From contig NZ_JNVM01000008.1 in assembly GCF_000722545.1 (NCBI RefSeq), positions 62,001 to 126,000 of the forward strand: a stretch of DNA of 64,000 nucleotides. The letters are read 5' to 3'. Position 1 is the stretch's first letter; every line of letters begins with the position of its first letter. Source of the DNA: Paenibacillus tyrphae. Its GTDB lineage: Bacteria > Bacillota > Bacilli > Paenibacillales > NBRC-103111. A program made the translations under genes and the position numbers. The notes under the pieces were generated by a model. It saw only the letters and a list, made by a program, of their open reading frames with translations. It was not told where the DNA came from and ran no database searches. Positions 25,226 through 34,398 of the stretch are shown piece by piece.

Positions 25226-25396
25226 TTACCTCATAAAATACGAGGTGCTCACATCCACCCGCTGAACGCCTAGAGCAATCTTATTCCTCATCTGATGAAA
25301 AATCGGTGTCCGGCGCATCACCGGCGCAAGCATACGCCGCAGTCTGACTAGCCCCGGGGACTTTATGGCGATCAAGTGGGCCTGCATCGCTTGCAT
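25226..25396 (-). CDS. small basic ORF with strong RBS, 56 residues
   Basis: ATG 25396 follows GGAGGGAGGCGC, one of the best ribosome binding sites in the window. The product (MQAMQAHLIAIKSPGLVRLR, then RMLAPVMRRTPIFHQM) is strongly basic with a hydrophobic rhythm, and the region between two operons contains nothing else. It resembles the tail of a larger enzyme (possibly an FAD monooxygenase C-terminus) but has an independent start. It lies just after the terminator of the siderophore-binding gene. Confidence 0.4.
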   Translation of the reverse strand: MQAMQAHLIAIKSPGLVRLRRMLAPVMRRTPIFHQMRNKIALGVQRVDVSTSYFMR

Positions 25397-25411
25397 GCGC
25401 CTCCCTCCGAT

Positions 25412-25451
25412 GCAAAAAAGCCGGATTTCCTAATCTAAAAACAGGAATTCC
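25412..25451 (-). terminator. terminator of the siderophore-binding gene
   Basis: On the minus strand CGGAATTCCT and AGGAAATCCG pair (one mismatch) around an 11-base loop, followed by GCTTTTTT. Confidence 0.75.
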
Positions 25452-25476
25452 GACTGTTTTGCGCCCGAACGGGATG

Positions 25477-26487
25477 CTACTTCACTTCAAAACGCTTCAA
25501 GATGTCGTCCAGCAGCAGATTGGCCGCTTTAATGCCGCCCGCCGTGTTCCAGATCGTCTCATTCACCTTGAACACCTTATTATTTTTGGCGACGTTTAAG
25601 TTTTTAAATACCGGACTGTCGAACCATTCTTTCGCTTTGTTCGAAACTTCGCTTTTCCCTTTGGATTCGGACACCCAATAGAACAAAATATCGCCATCCA
25701 TGAGATCCATTTTTTCCTGCGAGATCATTTCGGCAAACTCCGGCTTGTCCTGAGATGCCGGACGAGCGAACCCGATCTGTTCCAGCAGCACGCCGCTGAA
25801 CGTGTCCTTTTTGTAGATTTGCGTGCCTTTGAACGAAAATTTGACGATGGACACTTTGCTCGCCAATTTCGGTCCAAGCTTGGTTTTGGCGTCGGCTACG
25901 CGCTGATCGAACTCCATCAGCGCTTTCTCGCCTTCGGCTTTTCTGTTCAGAGCGTCCGCATAGAACGTGAAATTGATTTTCCAGCGTCCCGAAAGCTCTT
26001 CGGAAAATACCGTTGGCGCAATTTTCGTCAATTGGTCGTAAATTTTTTCGTGCCTCACTTTGTTGCCGATAATGATATCGGGGTTGAGCTGGGCAATCGC
26101 TTCAAGATTCGGTTGATCCTCGTAGCCGAGCACCGCGACGCCATCCATCTCCGCTTTGATATGATCGTGCCACGGCTCGCCTTCCCACGATTGAATGGCT
26201 CCGACCGGCTTAATGCCCAGCGCGAGCACGGCATCCGTCCCCTCGTTCGTCAAGACGACGACGCGCTTCGGCGTTCCCTTGATTTCCGTCTCGCCCATGA
26301 TGTGCTTGATCTTCCGTACCTCGTCCGCTTTGGCCGCAGGTGCAGCTGAAGAAGCGGCTCCTTTGCTGTCGGTACCGTTAGCTGCGTTCCCGCCCGTTTC
26401 CGGCGCTTTCGTTCCGCAGCCTGCAAGGACGATCATCATGAAAAGCAGAAAAAAAGCAGACATTCTAAATCCAAACTGTTTTAACAA
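25477..26487 (-). CDS. iron-siderophore-binding lipoprotein
   Basis: 336 residues from TTG 26487 (GGGGGAGA upstream). A lipoprotein signal ends in MIVLAGC, followed by an A/G/N-rich linker and a PeripBP_2/FhuD-like fold: RVVVLTNEGTDAVLALGIKP, IAQLNPDIIIGNKVRHEKIY, then a helical backbone and GGIKAANLLLDDILKRF. It would capture ferric siderophore outside the cell. A near-consensus Fur box lies about 34 bp upstream. No permease or ATPase genes are adjacent, so it must feed a transporter encoded elsewhere. Confidence 0.9.
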   Translation of the reverse strand: MLKQFGFRMSAFFLLFMMIVLAGCGTKAPETGGNAANGTDSKGAASSAAPAAKADEVRKIKHIMGETEIKGTPKRVVVLTNEGTDAVLALGIKPVGAIQSWEGEPWHDHIKAEMDGVAVLGYEDQPNLEAIAQLNPDIIIGNKVRHEKIYDQLTKIAPTVFSEELSGRWKINFTFYADALNRKAEGEKALMEFDQRVADAKTKLGPKLASKVSIVKFSFKGTQIYKKDTFSGVLLEQIGFARPASQDKPEFAEMISQEKMDLMDGDILFYWVSESKGKSEVSNKAKEWFDSPVFKNLNVAKNNKVFKVNETIWNTAGGIKAANLLLDDILKRFEVK

Positions 26488-26520
26488 CTACGCTCTCCCC
26501 CAATGTGCTTAATAAATGAT

Positions 26521-26539
26521 GATAATGATTATCATTGTC
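26521..26539. promoter_or_regulatory. Fur box
   Basis: GATAATGATTATCATTGTC matches the 19-bp Fur consensus GATAATGATTATCATTATC at 18 of 19 positions. It should repress the siderophore-binding gene when iron is plentiful. Confidence 0.9.
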
Positions 26540-26692
26540 ACGAAAGAAATTACCTGATATTAGCTGTTTTGTCAATACATTTTCGGCTATGCCGGTCTTC
26601 CCCACCCGTGCGCACAGGACAAACGCTCACACCTTGCCGGTGAAACCGAATATATTAGGTTTAGCGGAACGACACCGAGAGGAAGTGAGAGC

Positions 26693-27427
26693 ATGCCGAG
26701 CGATACGGCGAAAGAATTGTATCTCGAGTTGCTGAAGAAAACGATTTTGTATGAAATATGGCTGGAACACGAACCCGGTGCTACCGTCGAGAACCGCAGG
26801 CAAGGCATGGACTGGCCGATGATCGCGCACAGTATGATCGGCAGGCTGCGCATGGACAGTCTGCATCAGCATATGGATTCCGTACTCGCGGAGAACATCG
26901 AAGGCGATTTTATCGAGACGGGGGTATGGCGTGGCGGAGCATGTATCTTTATGAGAGGCTTTCTGAAAGCGAACGGCGTGAAGGACCGGCGCGTCTGGGT
27001 GACCGACTCGTTCGAAGGCTTGCCTGCCCCGGACGAAGCCCGTTATCCCATCGATAAGGGGTCTATATTCCACGAGCAGGAATTTCTGAAAGTCTCGTTA
27101 TCCGAAGTGATCAGAAATTTTCAGCGGTACGATCTGCTGGATGATCAGGTGCGCTTCCTGAAAGGCTGGTTCGAAGACACGCTGCCGACGGCGCCGATTG
27201 AGAAAATCGCCATTGCCCGGCTCGATGGCGACATGTATTCCTCGACGATGGACAGCTTGATGAACCTGTACCCGAAAGTATCTGTCGGAGGCTATGTCAT
27301 TATCGACGACTATTCGATCGGTTACTGTTCGGCCGCGGTACACGATTACCGGAAAACGCACAACATCGAGGACCCGCTCATTCCGATCGATACGACCGGC
27401 GTATTTTGGCGCAAGTCAAAGCCGTAA
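26693..27427 (+). CDS. TylF/MycF-family O-methyltransferase
   Basis: 244 residues. GMDWPMIAHSMIGRLRMDSL, then EGDFIETGVWRGGACIFMRG (SAM-binding E-T-G-V-W-x-G-G), VWVTDSFEGLPAPDE, KIAIARLDGDMYSSTMDSL and GGYVIIDDYSIG with metal-binding Asp residues are diagnostic of the macrocin O-methyltransferase family (PF05711). Members methylate sugar or polyketide hydroxyls with Mg2+. No biosynthetic cluster surrounds it, so the substrate is unknown. Start supported by GAGAGGAAGTGAGAG. Confidence 0.88.
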   Translation: MPSDTAKELYLELLKKTILYEIWLEHEPGATVENRRQGMDWPMIAHSMIGRLRMDSLHQHMDSVLAENIEGDFIETGVWRGGACIFMRGFLKANGVKDRRVWVTDSFEGLPAPDEARYPIDKGSIFHEQEFLKVSLSEVIRNFQRYDLLDDQVRFLKGWFEDTLPTAPIEKIAIARLDGDMYSSTMDSLMNLYPKVSVGGYVIIDDYSIGYCSAAVHDYRKTHNIEDPLIPIDTTGVFWRKSKP

Positions 27428-27449
27428 ACTGAAGAAAAAAATCTCTCCA

Positions 27450-27479
27450 TTGACAAATGGATGCAACCGATTTTACAAT
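27450..27479 (+). promoter_or_regulatory. sigma-A promoter of the CGTase transcript
   Basis: TTGACA (27450-27455) and TACAAT (27474-27479) are separated by 18 bp. The predicted transcript would cross the terminator-like hairpin at 27539-27583 before reaching the CGTase start. Confidence 0.6.
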
Positions 27480-27538
27480 AACCTTGTAGAAGATCAACAT
27501 AAGGGCCATGCATTTTTTAGACCGCTATCGGTTTGAAA

Positions 27539-27583
27539 AACAACCCCGGTATCTCTTAGGAGACGCCGGGGTTGTTCGCTTTT
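27539..27583 (+). terminator. terminator/attenuator in the CGTase leader
   Basis: AACAACCCCGG (27539-27549) and CCGGGGTTGTT (27566-27576) form a perfect 11-bp stem, followed by CGCTTTT. It lies between the promoter and the coding sequence, so it can act as a leader attenuator rather than an end-of-gene terminator. Confidence 0.65.
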
Positions 27584-27624
27584 AAGGGGGTGATCCATCG
27601 GAAACCGCACGCAAACAACAAAAA

Positions 27625-27638
27625 TGTAAGCGTTTCAT
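27625..27638. promoter_or_regulatory. cre-like CcpA site upstream of CGTase
   Basis: TGTAAGCGTTTCAT fits the Firmicute cre consensus TGWAARCGYTWNCW with one mismatch. It lies 36 bp before the CGTase start, as expected for carbon catabolite repression. Confidence 0.55.
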
Positions 27639-27673
27639 TTTACACAAAACTTAGGAACCAGGAGGCCATCATA

Positions 27674-29824
27674 TTGAAAACTTTGCCGAAACTTCTTGCA
27701 GCCGTTCTCGCGATGTCGCTAACCGCCGCCCTGCCCCCGCTTTCACTGCCGGTGTCGGCCTCTCCGGATACGTCCGTGTCCAACAAGCAGAACTTTTCGA
27801 CGGACGTCATTTACCAGATCGTAACCGACCGGTTTTCCGACGGCAATCCGGGCAACAATCCGACCGGGAACGCGTTCGACAGCACCTGCAGCAGCAATCT
27901 GAAGCTGTATTGCGGCGGCGACTGGCAGGGCATTGTTAATAAAATCAACGACGGCTACTTGACCGGCATGGGCATTACCGCGATCTGGATTTCTCAGCCT
28001 GTCGAAAATATTTATTCCGTCATCAGCTATTCCGACGCGAACAGCACCGCCTACCACGGCTACTGGGCGCGCGATTTCAAAAAGACGAATCCCGCCTTCG
28101 GCAGCATGACCGACTTTCAAAACCTGATCAATGCCGCTCACGCCAAAAACATCAAGGTCATTATCGATTTTGCGCCGAACCATACGTCCCCGGCCATGGA
28201 GACGAACGCCGCCTTCGCAGAAAACGGCAAGCTTTACAATAACGGCGCCTTGGTCGGAAGCTATACCGGAGATACGAACCGTTATTTCCACCATAACGGC
28301 GGGACGGATTTTTCGACGCTAGAAAACGGGATCTACAAAAACCTGTTCGATCTTGCGGATCTGGACCACAATAACAGCTTCATCGATACGTATTTTAAAG
28401 AAGCGATCCGAACCTGGCTGGATCTCGGTATTGACGGCATCCGGGTGGATGCGGTCAAGCATATGCCTTTCGGCTGGCAAAAAAATTGGATGGCTTCCAT
28501 CTACAACACAAAGCCCGTCTTCACGTTCGGCGAATGGTTTCTGGGCACGAACGAGGTCGATCCGGCGAATCATAATTTTGCCAACGAAAGCGGCATGAGC
28601 CTGCTCGACTTCCGGTTCGGGCAAAAAGTGCGGCAAGTGTTCCGCGACAATACGGACTCCATGCTTGGCCTGGACAGCATGGTTACCGGGACGGCAGCAG
28701 ATTATGCCCAAGTGAACGATCAGGTGACCTTCATCGATAACCATGACATGGACCGTTTCCAGGTACAGGGTGCAAGCAACCGGAAGCTGGAGCAGGCGCT
28801 TGCCTTTACGCTGACTTCCCGTGGCGTACCGGCCATTTATTACGGAACCGAGCAATATATGACCGGGAATGGCGATCCGAACAACCGGGCGAAGATGGCT
28901 TCCTTCTCGACGGCGACTACCGCCTATAGCGTCGTCAAGAAGCTTGCCCCGCTCCGCAAGTCGAACCCGGCGATCGCTTACGGAACAACGCAGCAGCGGT
29001 GGATCAACAACGACGTCTACATCTACGAGCGCAAATTCGGCGGCAGCTCGGCGGTCGTCGCCATCAACCGCAGCCTGACCTCCCCCGCCTCGATCAGCGG
29101 GCTCGTTACTTCGCTGCCGTCAGGCACTTACACCGATGCGCTGGGAGGACTGCTTAACGGTGGCGGCCTGACGGTAGGCAGCGGCGGAGCCGCATCCGCG
29201 TTCACACTGGCCGCCGGCGGCGTATCGGTCTGGCAATACACGGCTGCGCAAACGGCTCCGGCGATTGGACATGTCGGCCCGATGATGGCGAAAGCCGGCA
29301 ATACCGTCACCATTGACGGCAGAGGCTTCGGTTCGCCGAAGGGCACGGTCTATTTCGGCACGACAGCCGTTACCGGCGCCAATATCGTCTCTTGGGAGGA
29401 TACCGAGATCAAAGTCGTCGTACCGGCAGCCACAGCGGGCAAATACGGCATCAAAGTCAGAACGGCCGGCGCGGCGGACAGCAACGTGTACGACAGCTTC
29501 AATCTCCTGACCAAGGAGCAGGTCAGCGTTCGCTTCGTGGTGAATAACGCCTCGACGACGCTGGGGGAAAACGTCTATCTGACGGGCAGCGTGAGCGAGC
29601 TCGGACAGTGGGAACCGGCCAAAGCGATCGGTCCGCTGTTTAACAAGGTGATGTACGCGTATCCGAACTGGTATTACGATGTCAGCGTTCCAGCGGGAAC
29701 GGCCATCGAATTTAAATTTCTCAAGAAAAACGGCAGCTCCGTCACCTGGGAAGGCGGATCCAACCATACGTTTACTACGCCTTCCAGCGGTACGGCAACC
29801 GTAACGGTGAACTGGCAGCCTTAA
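27674..29824 (+). CDS. cyclodextrin glucanotransferase (CGTase)
   Basis: 716 residues from TTG 27674 (AGGAGG eight bases upstream). Signal peptide about 1-32, then GH13 domains [22 protein letters not shown], the CGTase-type [15 protein letters not shown] loop, [10 protein letters not shown] (nucleophile Asp), FTFGEWFLG (acid Glu), [10 protein letters not shown] (third Asp). Domain C, a TIG domain D ([20 protein letters not shown]) and a CBM20 starch-binding domain E ([20 protein letters not shown]) follow; this five-domain order is diagnostic. It turns starch into cyclodextrins outside the cell. In [14 protein letters not shown] the central-cavity residue (Tyr195 in most enzymes) is Phe, a natural variant known to influence ring size. 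Length fits (about 710). Confidence 0.95.
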   Translation: MKTLPKLLAAVLAMSLTAALPPLSLPVSASPDTSVSNKQNFSTDVIYQIVTDRFSDGNPGNNPTGNAFDSTCSSNLKLYCGGDWQGIVNKINDGYLTGMGITAIWISQPVENIYSVISYSDANSTAYHGYWARDFKKTNPAFGSMTDFQNLINAAHAKNIKVIIDFAPNHTSPAMETNAAFAENGKLYNNGALVGSYTGDTNRYFHHNGGTDFSTLENGIYKNLFDLADLDHNNSFIDTYFKEAIRTWLDLGIDGIRVDAVKHMPFGWQKNWMASIYNTKPVFTFGEWFLGTNEVDPANHNFANESGMSLLDFRFGQKVRQVFRDNTDSMLGLDSMVTGTAADYAQVNDQVTFIDNHDMDRFQVQGASNRKLEQALAFTLTSRGVPAIYYGTEQYMTGNGDPNNRAKMASFSTATTAYSVVKKLAPLRKSNPAIAYGTTQQRWINNDVYIYERKFGGSSAVVAINRSLTSPASISGLVTSLPSGTYTDALGGLLNGGGLTVGSGGAASAFTLAAGGVSVWQYTAAQTAPAIGHVGPMMAKAGNTVTIDGRGFGSPKGTVYFGTTAVTGANIVSWEDTEIKVVVPAATAGKYGIKVRTAGAADSNVYDSFNLLTKEQVSVRFVVNNASTTLGENVYLTGSVSELGQWEPAKAIGPLFNKVMYAYPNWYYDVSVPAGTAIEFKFLKKNGSSVTWEGGSNHTFTTPSSGTATVTVNWQP

Positions 29825-29882
29825 TGCTCATGCCGATGGATTGCGGCATGCTAAAAAACAGTCCGAGAGAAGCGAATCGGTC

Positions 29883-29911
29883 TTGAGTTTCCGCCGATGA
29901 GATGCTATAGT
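29883..29911 (+). promoter_or_regulatory. sigma-A promoter of the neopullulanase transcript
   Basis: TTGAGT (29883-29888) and TATAGT (29906-29911) with 17-bp spacing. The leader contains a terminator hairpin (29943-29987) before the RBS. Confidence 0.65.
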
Positions 29912-29942
29912 ATAGCTAAAATTAAAGGCAATGCTACCAAGC

Positions 29943-29987
29943 AAAAGGTACAACCTCGCGTTTTACATCGGGGTTGTGCCTTTTTTT
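29943..29987 (+). terminator. terminator/attenuator in the neopullulanase leader
   Basis: AAAAGGTACAACCTCG pairs with CGGGGTTGTGCCTTTT (G-T and one mismatch allowed) and ends in seven T. It lies only 24 bp before the start codon and downstream of the promoter, which makes read-through control likely. Confidence 0.7.
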
Positions 29988-30011
29988 GTTGCCAAGAAGG
30001 AGAATGCACTG

Positions 30012-31754
30012 ATGTTATTGGAAGCCATTTACCATCGTCCGAAATCCAACTGGGCCTATGCCTATGATGAGCGCACGATCCATCTGCGCCTGCGTACCAA
30101 GCGGGATGACGTCGAACGGGTCGCTTTGATCGTTGGCGACAAATACGCGTGGGACCGCACCGTCGAGGAAATCCCTATGGCCAAATGGATCAGCGACAAG
30201 CTGTTCGATTATTGGCACATAGAGGTCCAGCCGCCGCTGCGCCGGATGAAGTACGCCTTCCGGCTGGAAGCGGGCGAAGAAGCCGTCTGGTTGATCGAGA
30301 CCGGCATTTTGAACGAAGAGCCGAAGGACAGCATCAAAATGTTCGATTTCCCCTTCCTGAATCCAGTGGACGTATTCACGCCTCCAGCTTGGATCAAAGA
30401 TGCTATTTTTTACCAAATATTCCCTGAACGTTTCGCCAACGGGGATCCAGCCAACGATCCGGAGGGTGTGGAACCGTGGGGCGGCGAGCCGACGCCCAAA
30501 AACTATTTCGGCGGCGATCTGCAAGGCGTCATCGACCATCTGGATCACCTGAGCGAGCTTGGCGTCAACGCCATTTATTTTAACCCGGTCTTCAAAGCGA
30601 CCACCAATCATAAATACGATACCGCGGATTATATGACGGTGGACCCTCACTTCGGCACGAACGAGACGCTGAAGAAGCTGGTCAAGGCTTGTCACGAACG
30701 CGGCATCCGCGTGCTGCTGGACGCCGTCTTCAACCATTGCGGGCACACGTTTCCTCCCTTCCTCGACGTCAAGGAAAAGGGAGCGGATTCCCGTTACGCC
30801 GGCTGGTTCCACGTGCGGGAGTGGCCTCTCGACGTCAAGGACGGCATTCCGACCTACGATACGTTCGCTTACGAGCCGATCATGCCCAAGCTGAATACCG
30901 AGCATCCTAAAGTCAAAGAATACCTGCTGAATGTAGCCAGGTACTGGATCGAAGAAATGGACATCGACGGGTGGCGTCTGGACGTGGCGAATGAGGTCGA
31001 CCACCGCTTCTGGCGCGAATTCCGCGACGTTGTGAAGAAGGCCAAGCCCGACGCCTACATTCTCGGCGAAATTATGCACGATTCCATGCCATGGCTCATG
31101 GGCGACCAGTTCGATGCGGTGATGAACTATCCGCTGACGAATATTATCAACGAGTTTGCCGCCAAGAAGGAACGGGACGGCGCGAGCTTTGCCGACGCCT
31201 TGGGCGCCCTCCTGACAAGCTATCCGCAGCAAGCGAACGAGGCCGCCTTCAACCTGCTCGGAAGCCACGATACGGTGCGTCTGCTGACCCTTTGCGATGA
31301 AGATAAGCAGCGGATGAAGCTGGCTACGTTGCTTCAATTTACGCTGACCGGCACGCCCTGCGTCTATTACGGCGACGAAATCGGCCTGACCGGAGGCTAC
31401 GATCCCGGCTGCCGCAAATGCATGGAATGGGACGAGGCGAAGCAGGACCGCGAGCTGTTCGCGTTCTTCCAGCAAGTCATCGCGCTGCGCAAACAATACG
31501 AAGCGCTGCGCACGGGCGATCTGACCTTCCTGTTCACGCAGGAAAACGATATGCGCCTTGCCTACGAACGCTCGCTGGGCAGCGACCGCTTGATCGTCGC
31601 CGCCAATGCGGGGGCTGAAGCCGATACGCTGGCTCTGCTGGTCGCCGGCCGTCATTGGAGGGACCTCTTGACCGAAGAAGACCTGATCGCAGACAACGGC
31701 GAATTGCAACTGCGCTTGCCCGCAAACGGCTTCCGTCTTCTGCTGGCGCAATAA
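30012..31754 (+). CDS. neopullulanase / cyclomaltodextrinase / maltogenic amylase (GH13_20)
   Basis: 580 residues from ATG 30012 (AGAAGGAG upstream; the longer frame begins inside the leader hairpin). No signal peptide. Residues about 1-120 are the CBM34 N-domain that mediates dimerisation in this subfamily ([14 protein letters not shown] start, [17 protein letters not shown]). The catalytic barrel carries [35 protein letters not shown] (nucleophile), [11 protein letters not shown] (acid/base) and [10 protein letters not shown]. It should open cyclodextrins and cut pullulan or maltodextrins inside the cell. Co-localised with the secreted CGTase, it completes a cyclodextrin route: make outside, import, open inside. 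Confidence 0.93.
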   Translation: MLLEAIYHRPKSNWAYAYDERTIHLRLRTKRDDVERVALIVGDKYAWDRTVEEIPMAKWISDKLFDYWHIEVQPPLRRMKYAFRLEAGEEAVWLIETGILNEEPKDSIKMFDFPFLNPVDVFTPPAWIKDAIFYQIFPERFANGDPANDPEGVEPWGGEPTPKNYFGGDLQGVIDHLDHLSELGVNAIYFNPVFKATTNHKYDTADYMTVDPHFGTNETLKKLVKACHERGIRVLLDAVFNHCGHTFPPFLDVKEKGADSRYAGWFHVREWPLDVKDGIPTYDTFAYEPIMPKLNTEHPKVKEYLLNVARYWIEEMDIDGWRLDVANEVDHRFWREFRDVVKKAKPDAYILGEIMHDSMPWLMGDQFDAVMNYPLTNIINEFAAKKERDGASFADALGALLTSYPQQANEAAFNLLGSHDTVRLLTLCDEDKQRMKLATLLQFTLTGTPCVYYGDEIGLTGGYDPGCRKCMEWDEAKQDRELFAFFQQVIALRKQYEALRTGDLTFLFTQENDMRLAYERSLGSDRLIVAANAGAEADTLALLVAGRHWRDLLTEEDLIADNGELQLRLPANGFRLLLAQ

Positions 31755-31849
31755 TGGACGCCTTCAAAGCCAGTGTCCGCACGAAAAAAGGACAAGCTCC
31801 GCAAGTATTTTTATTAAAAGTTAGAGAAAGTACAATATAACCAATATCG

Positions 31850-31881
31850 ATAAGCATTTGAATACAATGTTGGACATTTTA
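31850..31881 (+). repeat. left 32-bp inverted repeat of the AT-rich island
   Basis: This 32-bp sequence recurs in inverted orientation at 42961-42992 with 30 identical bases (core GAATACAATGTT). It lies 96 bp after the neopullulanase stop, at the point where the base composition turns AT-rich. Confidence 0.85.
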
Positions 31882-31895
31882 TTGGTGATAATAAG

Positions 31896-31941
31896 AATGG
31901 ATAGAGGTTTCAGAAGAGATCTGAATCTCTATCCATTTTAT
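31896..31941 (+). terminator. terminator just inside the left inverted repeat
   Basis: AATGGATAGAG pairs with CTCTATCCATT, and inner TTCAG with CTGAA, around a 7-base loop; TTTATC follows. It may end the neopullulanase transcript or protect the island gene at 32026. Confidence 0.65.
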
Positions 31942-32025
31942 CTACTCTTAGATAACTCTTCTACTTTGAGGCTATTTTTAATATACTATCTACTGACAAT
32001 ATCTTTGTTTTTGGAGGGAAGTAGT

Positions 32026-32361
32026 ATGAGAGAATCTGTTGTACAAAGACAATTACAAGCATATAACGATAAAAATATTGACTTATTCATGGGATGTTAT
32101 AGTGAAGATGTTAAAATATATGATTTTCCTAATACACTTACCATAGAAGGGCAAGAGGCCATGAGAGAGCGCTATCATAAATTGTTCGAATCATACCCTA
32201 ATATGTTAGCAACTGTTGATAAAAGAATATTTCACGGAAAATATGTAATAGACCATGAAGAAATAACCGGAAGATTAGAAGGTGCCATTATAGAAGCAGT
32301 TGCAATGTATGAAATAAAGGATGATCTAATTACAAAGGTTTGGTTTCTTAAAGGTGATTAG
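32026..32361 (+). CDS. SnoaL/NTF2-like protein
   Basis: 111 residues from ATG 32026 (GGAGGGAAG upstream). VVQRQLQAYNDKNIDLFMGC, YSEDVKIYDFPN, EGQEAMRERYHKLFESYPN and ITKVWFLKGD are typical of the small cone-shaped NTF2/SnoaL fold, with the usual 'AYN..D...F...Y..D...YD.P' pattern. Family members are isomerases, dehydratases or ligand binders; no function can be assigned. First gene of the AT-rich island. Confidence 0.75.
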   Translation: MRESVVQRQLQAYNDKNIDLFMGCYSEDVKIYDFPNTLTIEGQEAMRERYHKLFESYPNMLATVDKRIFHGKYVIDHEEITGRLEGAIIEAVAMYEIKDDLITKVWFLKGD

Positions 32362-32427
32362 TGAAAATTAAAAAAACAAGTGGAGAAGATATATACAATG
32401 CTTCTTCTCTATTGCTCCCCTTCGGTT

Positions 32428-32505
32428 GCTATCCTGCCCATTGAGCAAAGGCTGCCATAATGGCAGCCTTTGCTCTGTTGCACTATCGTACCCGTTAGTT
32501 CAATC
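32428..32505. repeat. composite island repeat, copy A
   Basis: CTATCCTGCCC, then a perfect 15-bp hairpin GAGCAAAGGCTGCCA/TGGCAGCCTTTGCTC (32443-32475), then ACTATCGTACCCGTTAGTTC (32482-32501). The half-repeat/hairpin/half-repeat layout recurs through the island. The hairpin probably also ends transcription of the convergent genes. Confidence 0.8.
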
Positions 32506-32512
32506 ATACCCT

Positions 32513-33418
32513 CTATTTCACTCCAATTATTAGGTCTATCTGACGTATAAAATCTTCCGCCAGTTCTAGCTGTCTAGTTGCAAATTCCAAGTCTCCGTGA
32601 CCTGTAAGGGCAAAATCCAAATTACCTATTGTAGACATTAGTATACGTGCGGTTATAGCAAATCCAAAGGCTTTTAGATCAGTACCATTGTCGATATGGT
32701 CCAATATGCATCTAAAGGTTGGCTCCTGAATTCCTCCGAATAATGCAAGATTACCAACAAATGAAGCTAGGTCCCAGTATGCGGGCATCAATGATACATC
32801 CTCAAAGTCCGACCAGACCCAACCTTCAGGACTTGGTAATAAGTTTCCTCTATGGGCATCTCCATGACACGGTATTAGTAAACTTGGTTCGAGCCGTATC
32901 TGTTCATCTACCCTTAGAAACACATTTAATAGTGTTTGTATACGCTGATCGGAGTGTCTACTCAATCTAACAGCCGATTGACATGTCCGCTCCCAAACAC
33001 CAAGCACAGGAAGCTCGTCAGCGAAGTCTTTCATTGCTCTTGAAAGTCTGTTTATCAATTCAATGGCTTCACTGGGTGAAGGTGATTCTAATTGTATGGG
33101 AGGAACATATTTCCAGAACGTCATCCATGTACCGCCAACATCGTACGGTCCTGCATTAGTCAGGTCAGTAGGTAATAACACGGGGACTTTCTTGGATTGG
33201 AGGTGACGTGCAACCCGCAACTCTCGATCAAGTATCTTGTATGCGTTCTCTGCATCTTCTTTTGAAATGACAGTGGCTATTCGGGACACAATCGGATGGG
33301 GAGCCAAGTGAATGATCAGGTTCCCACCATTACTAAGCTCAATAGGTGTAATGTTAGTTAATCCAGCTTTCTCTGCTATTAATAACACTTGTGAAATAAG
33401 TTTGCCTTTCTCCGACAC
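32513..33418 (-). CDS. aminoglycoside-phosphotransferase-like kinase
   Basis: 301 residues. The APH fold is shown by LLIPCHGDAHRGNLLPSPEG (Brenner motif H-G-D-x-H-x-x-N with the catalytic Asp) and WVWSDFEDVSLMPAYWDLAS (metal-binding D-F-E-D). The N-lobe has TPIELSNGGNLIIHLAPHPI. Related enzymes phosphorylate antibiotics, choline or other small molecules; the sequence does not indicate which. Located in the acquired island. Start ATG 33418 is the only good one. Confidence 0.85.
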   Translation of the reverse strand: MSEKGKLISQVLLIAEKAGLTNITPIELSNGGNLIIHLAPHPIVSRIATVISKEDAENAYKILDRELRVARHLQSKKVPVLLPTDLTNAGPYDVGGTWMTFWKYVPPIQLESPSPSEAIELINRLSRAMKDFADELPVLGVWERTCQSAVRLSRHSDQRIQTLLNVFLRVDEQIRLEPSLLIPCHGDAHRGNLLPSPEGWVWSDFEDVSLMPAYWDLASFVGNLALFGGIQEPTFRCILDHIDNGTDLKAFGFAITARILMSTIGNLDFALTGHGDLEFATRQLELAEDFIRQIDLIIGVK

Positions 33419-33500
33419 TACAGCAGCTCCTTGATTAAGATATAAAAATATCTTAGCACCATAGCTGTATTCCTCATAGGTACAAAACCTTTAATAATCA

Positions 33501-33580
33501 ACTATCCTGCCCGTTACTTCAATAACATCAAAGAAGAGCTGCCCTCGCGGCAGCTCCATACTATCGTGCCGTTAGTGCAA
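33501..33580. repeat. composite island repeat, copy B
   Basis: ACTATCCTGCCCGTTACTTC (33501-33520), hairpin GAGCTGCC/GGCAGCTC (33536-33556), then ACTATCGTGCCGTTAGTGCA (33560-33579). A degraded further half copy follows near 33583-33600. Confidence 0.8.
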
Positions 33581-33682
33581 ACCTCCCTTTACTTCAATGA
33601 AAACAGGATCAACTGCTATAGGAATGTACCCGTAAGCTACAAGACCTACAAGTAGTCTAGATTCCTACTTCCCCATAATATT

Positions 33683-34264
33683 TCAAAAAAACGTGGAGAG
33701 CATTTTCACCTTCAATTCAGGCAGGGGGAAATTCTCCGGATAAGTGGCATACATAAGCATCATGCCATGAAGGGCAGTCGAGAAGTGGAGCGACTGCAAA
33801 TGGGGATTGGGAACCCCCATTTTGCGAAAGATATCAACCTGGTGTTTGGATTGGCGAGTCATTTCATCTTTAAGCAATTGACTATATGTGGATACGACCT
33901 CGTCTGCTTCTGGATGTGTTTGAATGTGCAAGTAAAAACGATATACACTCGGCCGCTCTTGAACATTATGAAGCGCATGTTCGGCGATATACATCAGTTG
34001 TTCGACTGGAGTTGGTTTCGTGGCCGCTTCCTTCATGACTTGAACGATTTCTTCTATACGGCTCAGAATTAATTCCCTTAAAAGATCGGCCTTTCCGGAA
34101 AAATAATTGTACAAAAGGCCTTTAGAAATCCCAGCACGCCTAGCCACATCATCAATGGATGCTGCATGATAGCCTTTTTCGATAAAAACTTCAATTGCTG
34201 CCCTGGATATGTTTTCCTTGGCCATTTGCCGAATTCGTTCGTTCTCCTCGCGTGTTCGCGGCAT
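33683..34264 (-). CDS. TetR-family regulator
   Basis: 193 residues from ATG 34264 (GGGGAG eight bases upstream; two in-frame starts just before it are closer to the RBS). Helix-turn-helix ISRAAIEVFIEKGYHAASID then DVARRAGISKGLLYNYFSGK is unmistakable TetR; the C-terminal ligand domain is typical in length. Divergent from an alpha/beta hydrolase, with a 10-bp inverted repeat over the hydrolase promoter, so it likely represses that gene and itself. Confidence 0.92.
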   Translation of the reverse strand: MPRTREENERIRQMAKENISRAAIEVFIEKGYHAASIDDVARRAGISKGLLYNYFSGKADLLRELILSRIEEIVQVMKEAATKPTPVEQLMYIAEHALHNVQERPSVYRFYLHIQTHPEADEVVSTYSQLLKDEMTRQSKHQVDIFRKMGVPNPHLQSLHFSTALHGMMLMYATYPENFPLPELKVKMLSTFF

Positions 34265-34322
34265 CATAAACACTCCCCGACAATTTTCGATTTCGTTAAC
34301 ATCATGGTAACGAACACTGAAT

Positions 34323-34350
34323 GGTTAGTCAACTTAATTATTGACTGACC
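34323..34350. promoter_or_regulatory. TetR operator overlapping the hydrolase promoter
   Basis: GGTTAGTCAA and TTGACTGACC are inverted repeats (9/10) separated by 8 bp. The right arm contains the -35 hexamer TTGACT (34341-34346), with TAAATT at 34364-34369 as a -10 at 17-bp spacing, so binding would block RNA polymerase. Confidence 0.7.
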
Positions 34351-34398
34351 GTACATTCAATGATAAATTGAACTTATCAAATATGTGGAGGGATAACA

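Noticed and set aside
29943..29987. Riboswitch in the neopullulanase leader
   Set aside because: Only a short leader with a terminator is seen; no known aptamer consensus could be recognised by eye, so it is reported as an attenuator candidate only.
30015..31751. 578-codon open frame antisense to the neopullulanase gene
   Set aside because: GC-rich codon shadow: the sense frame has full GH13 motifs, a promoter and an RBS; the antisense translation shows no recognisable fold.
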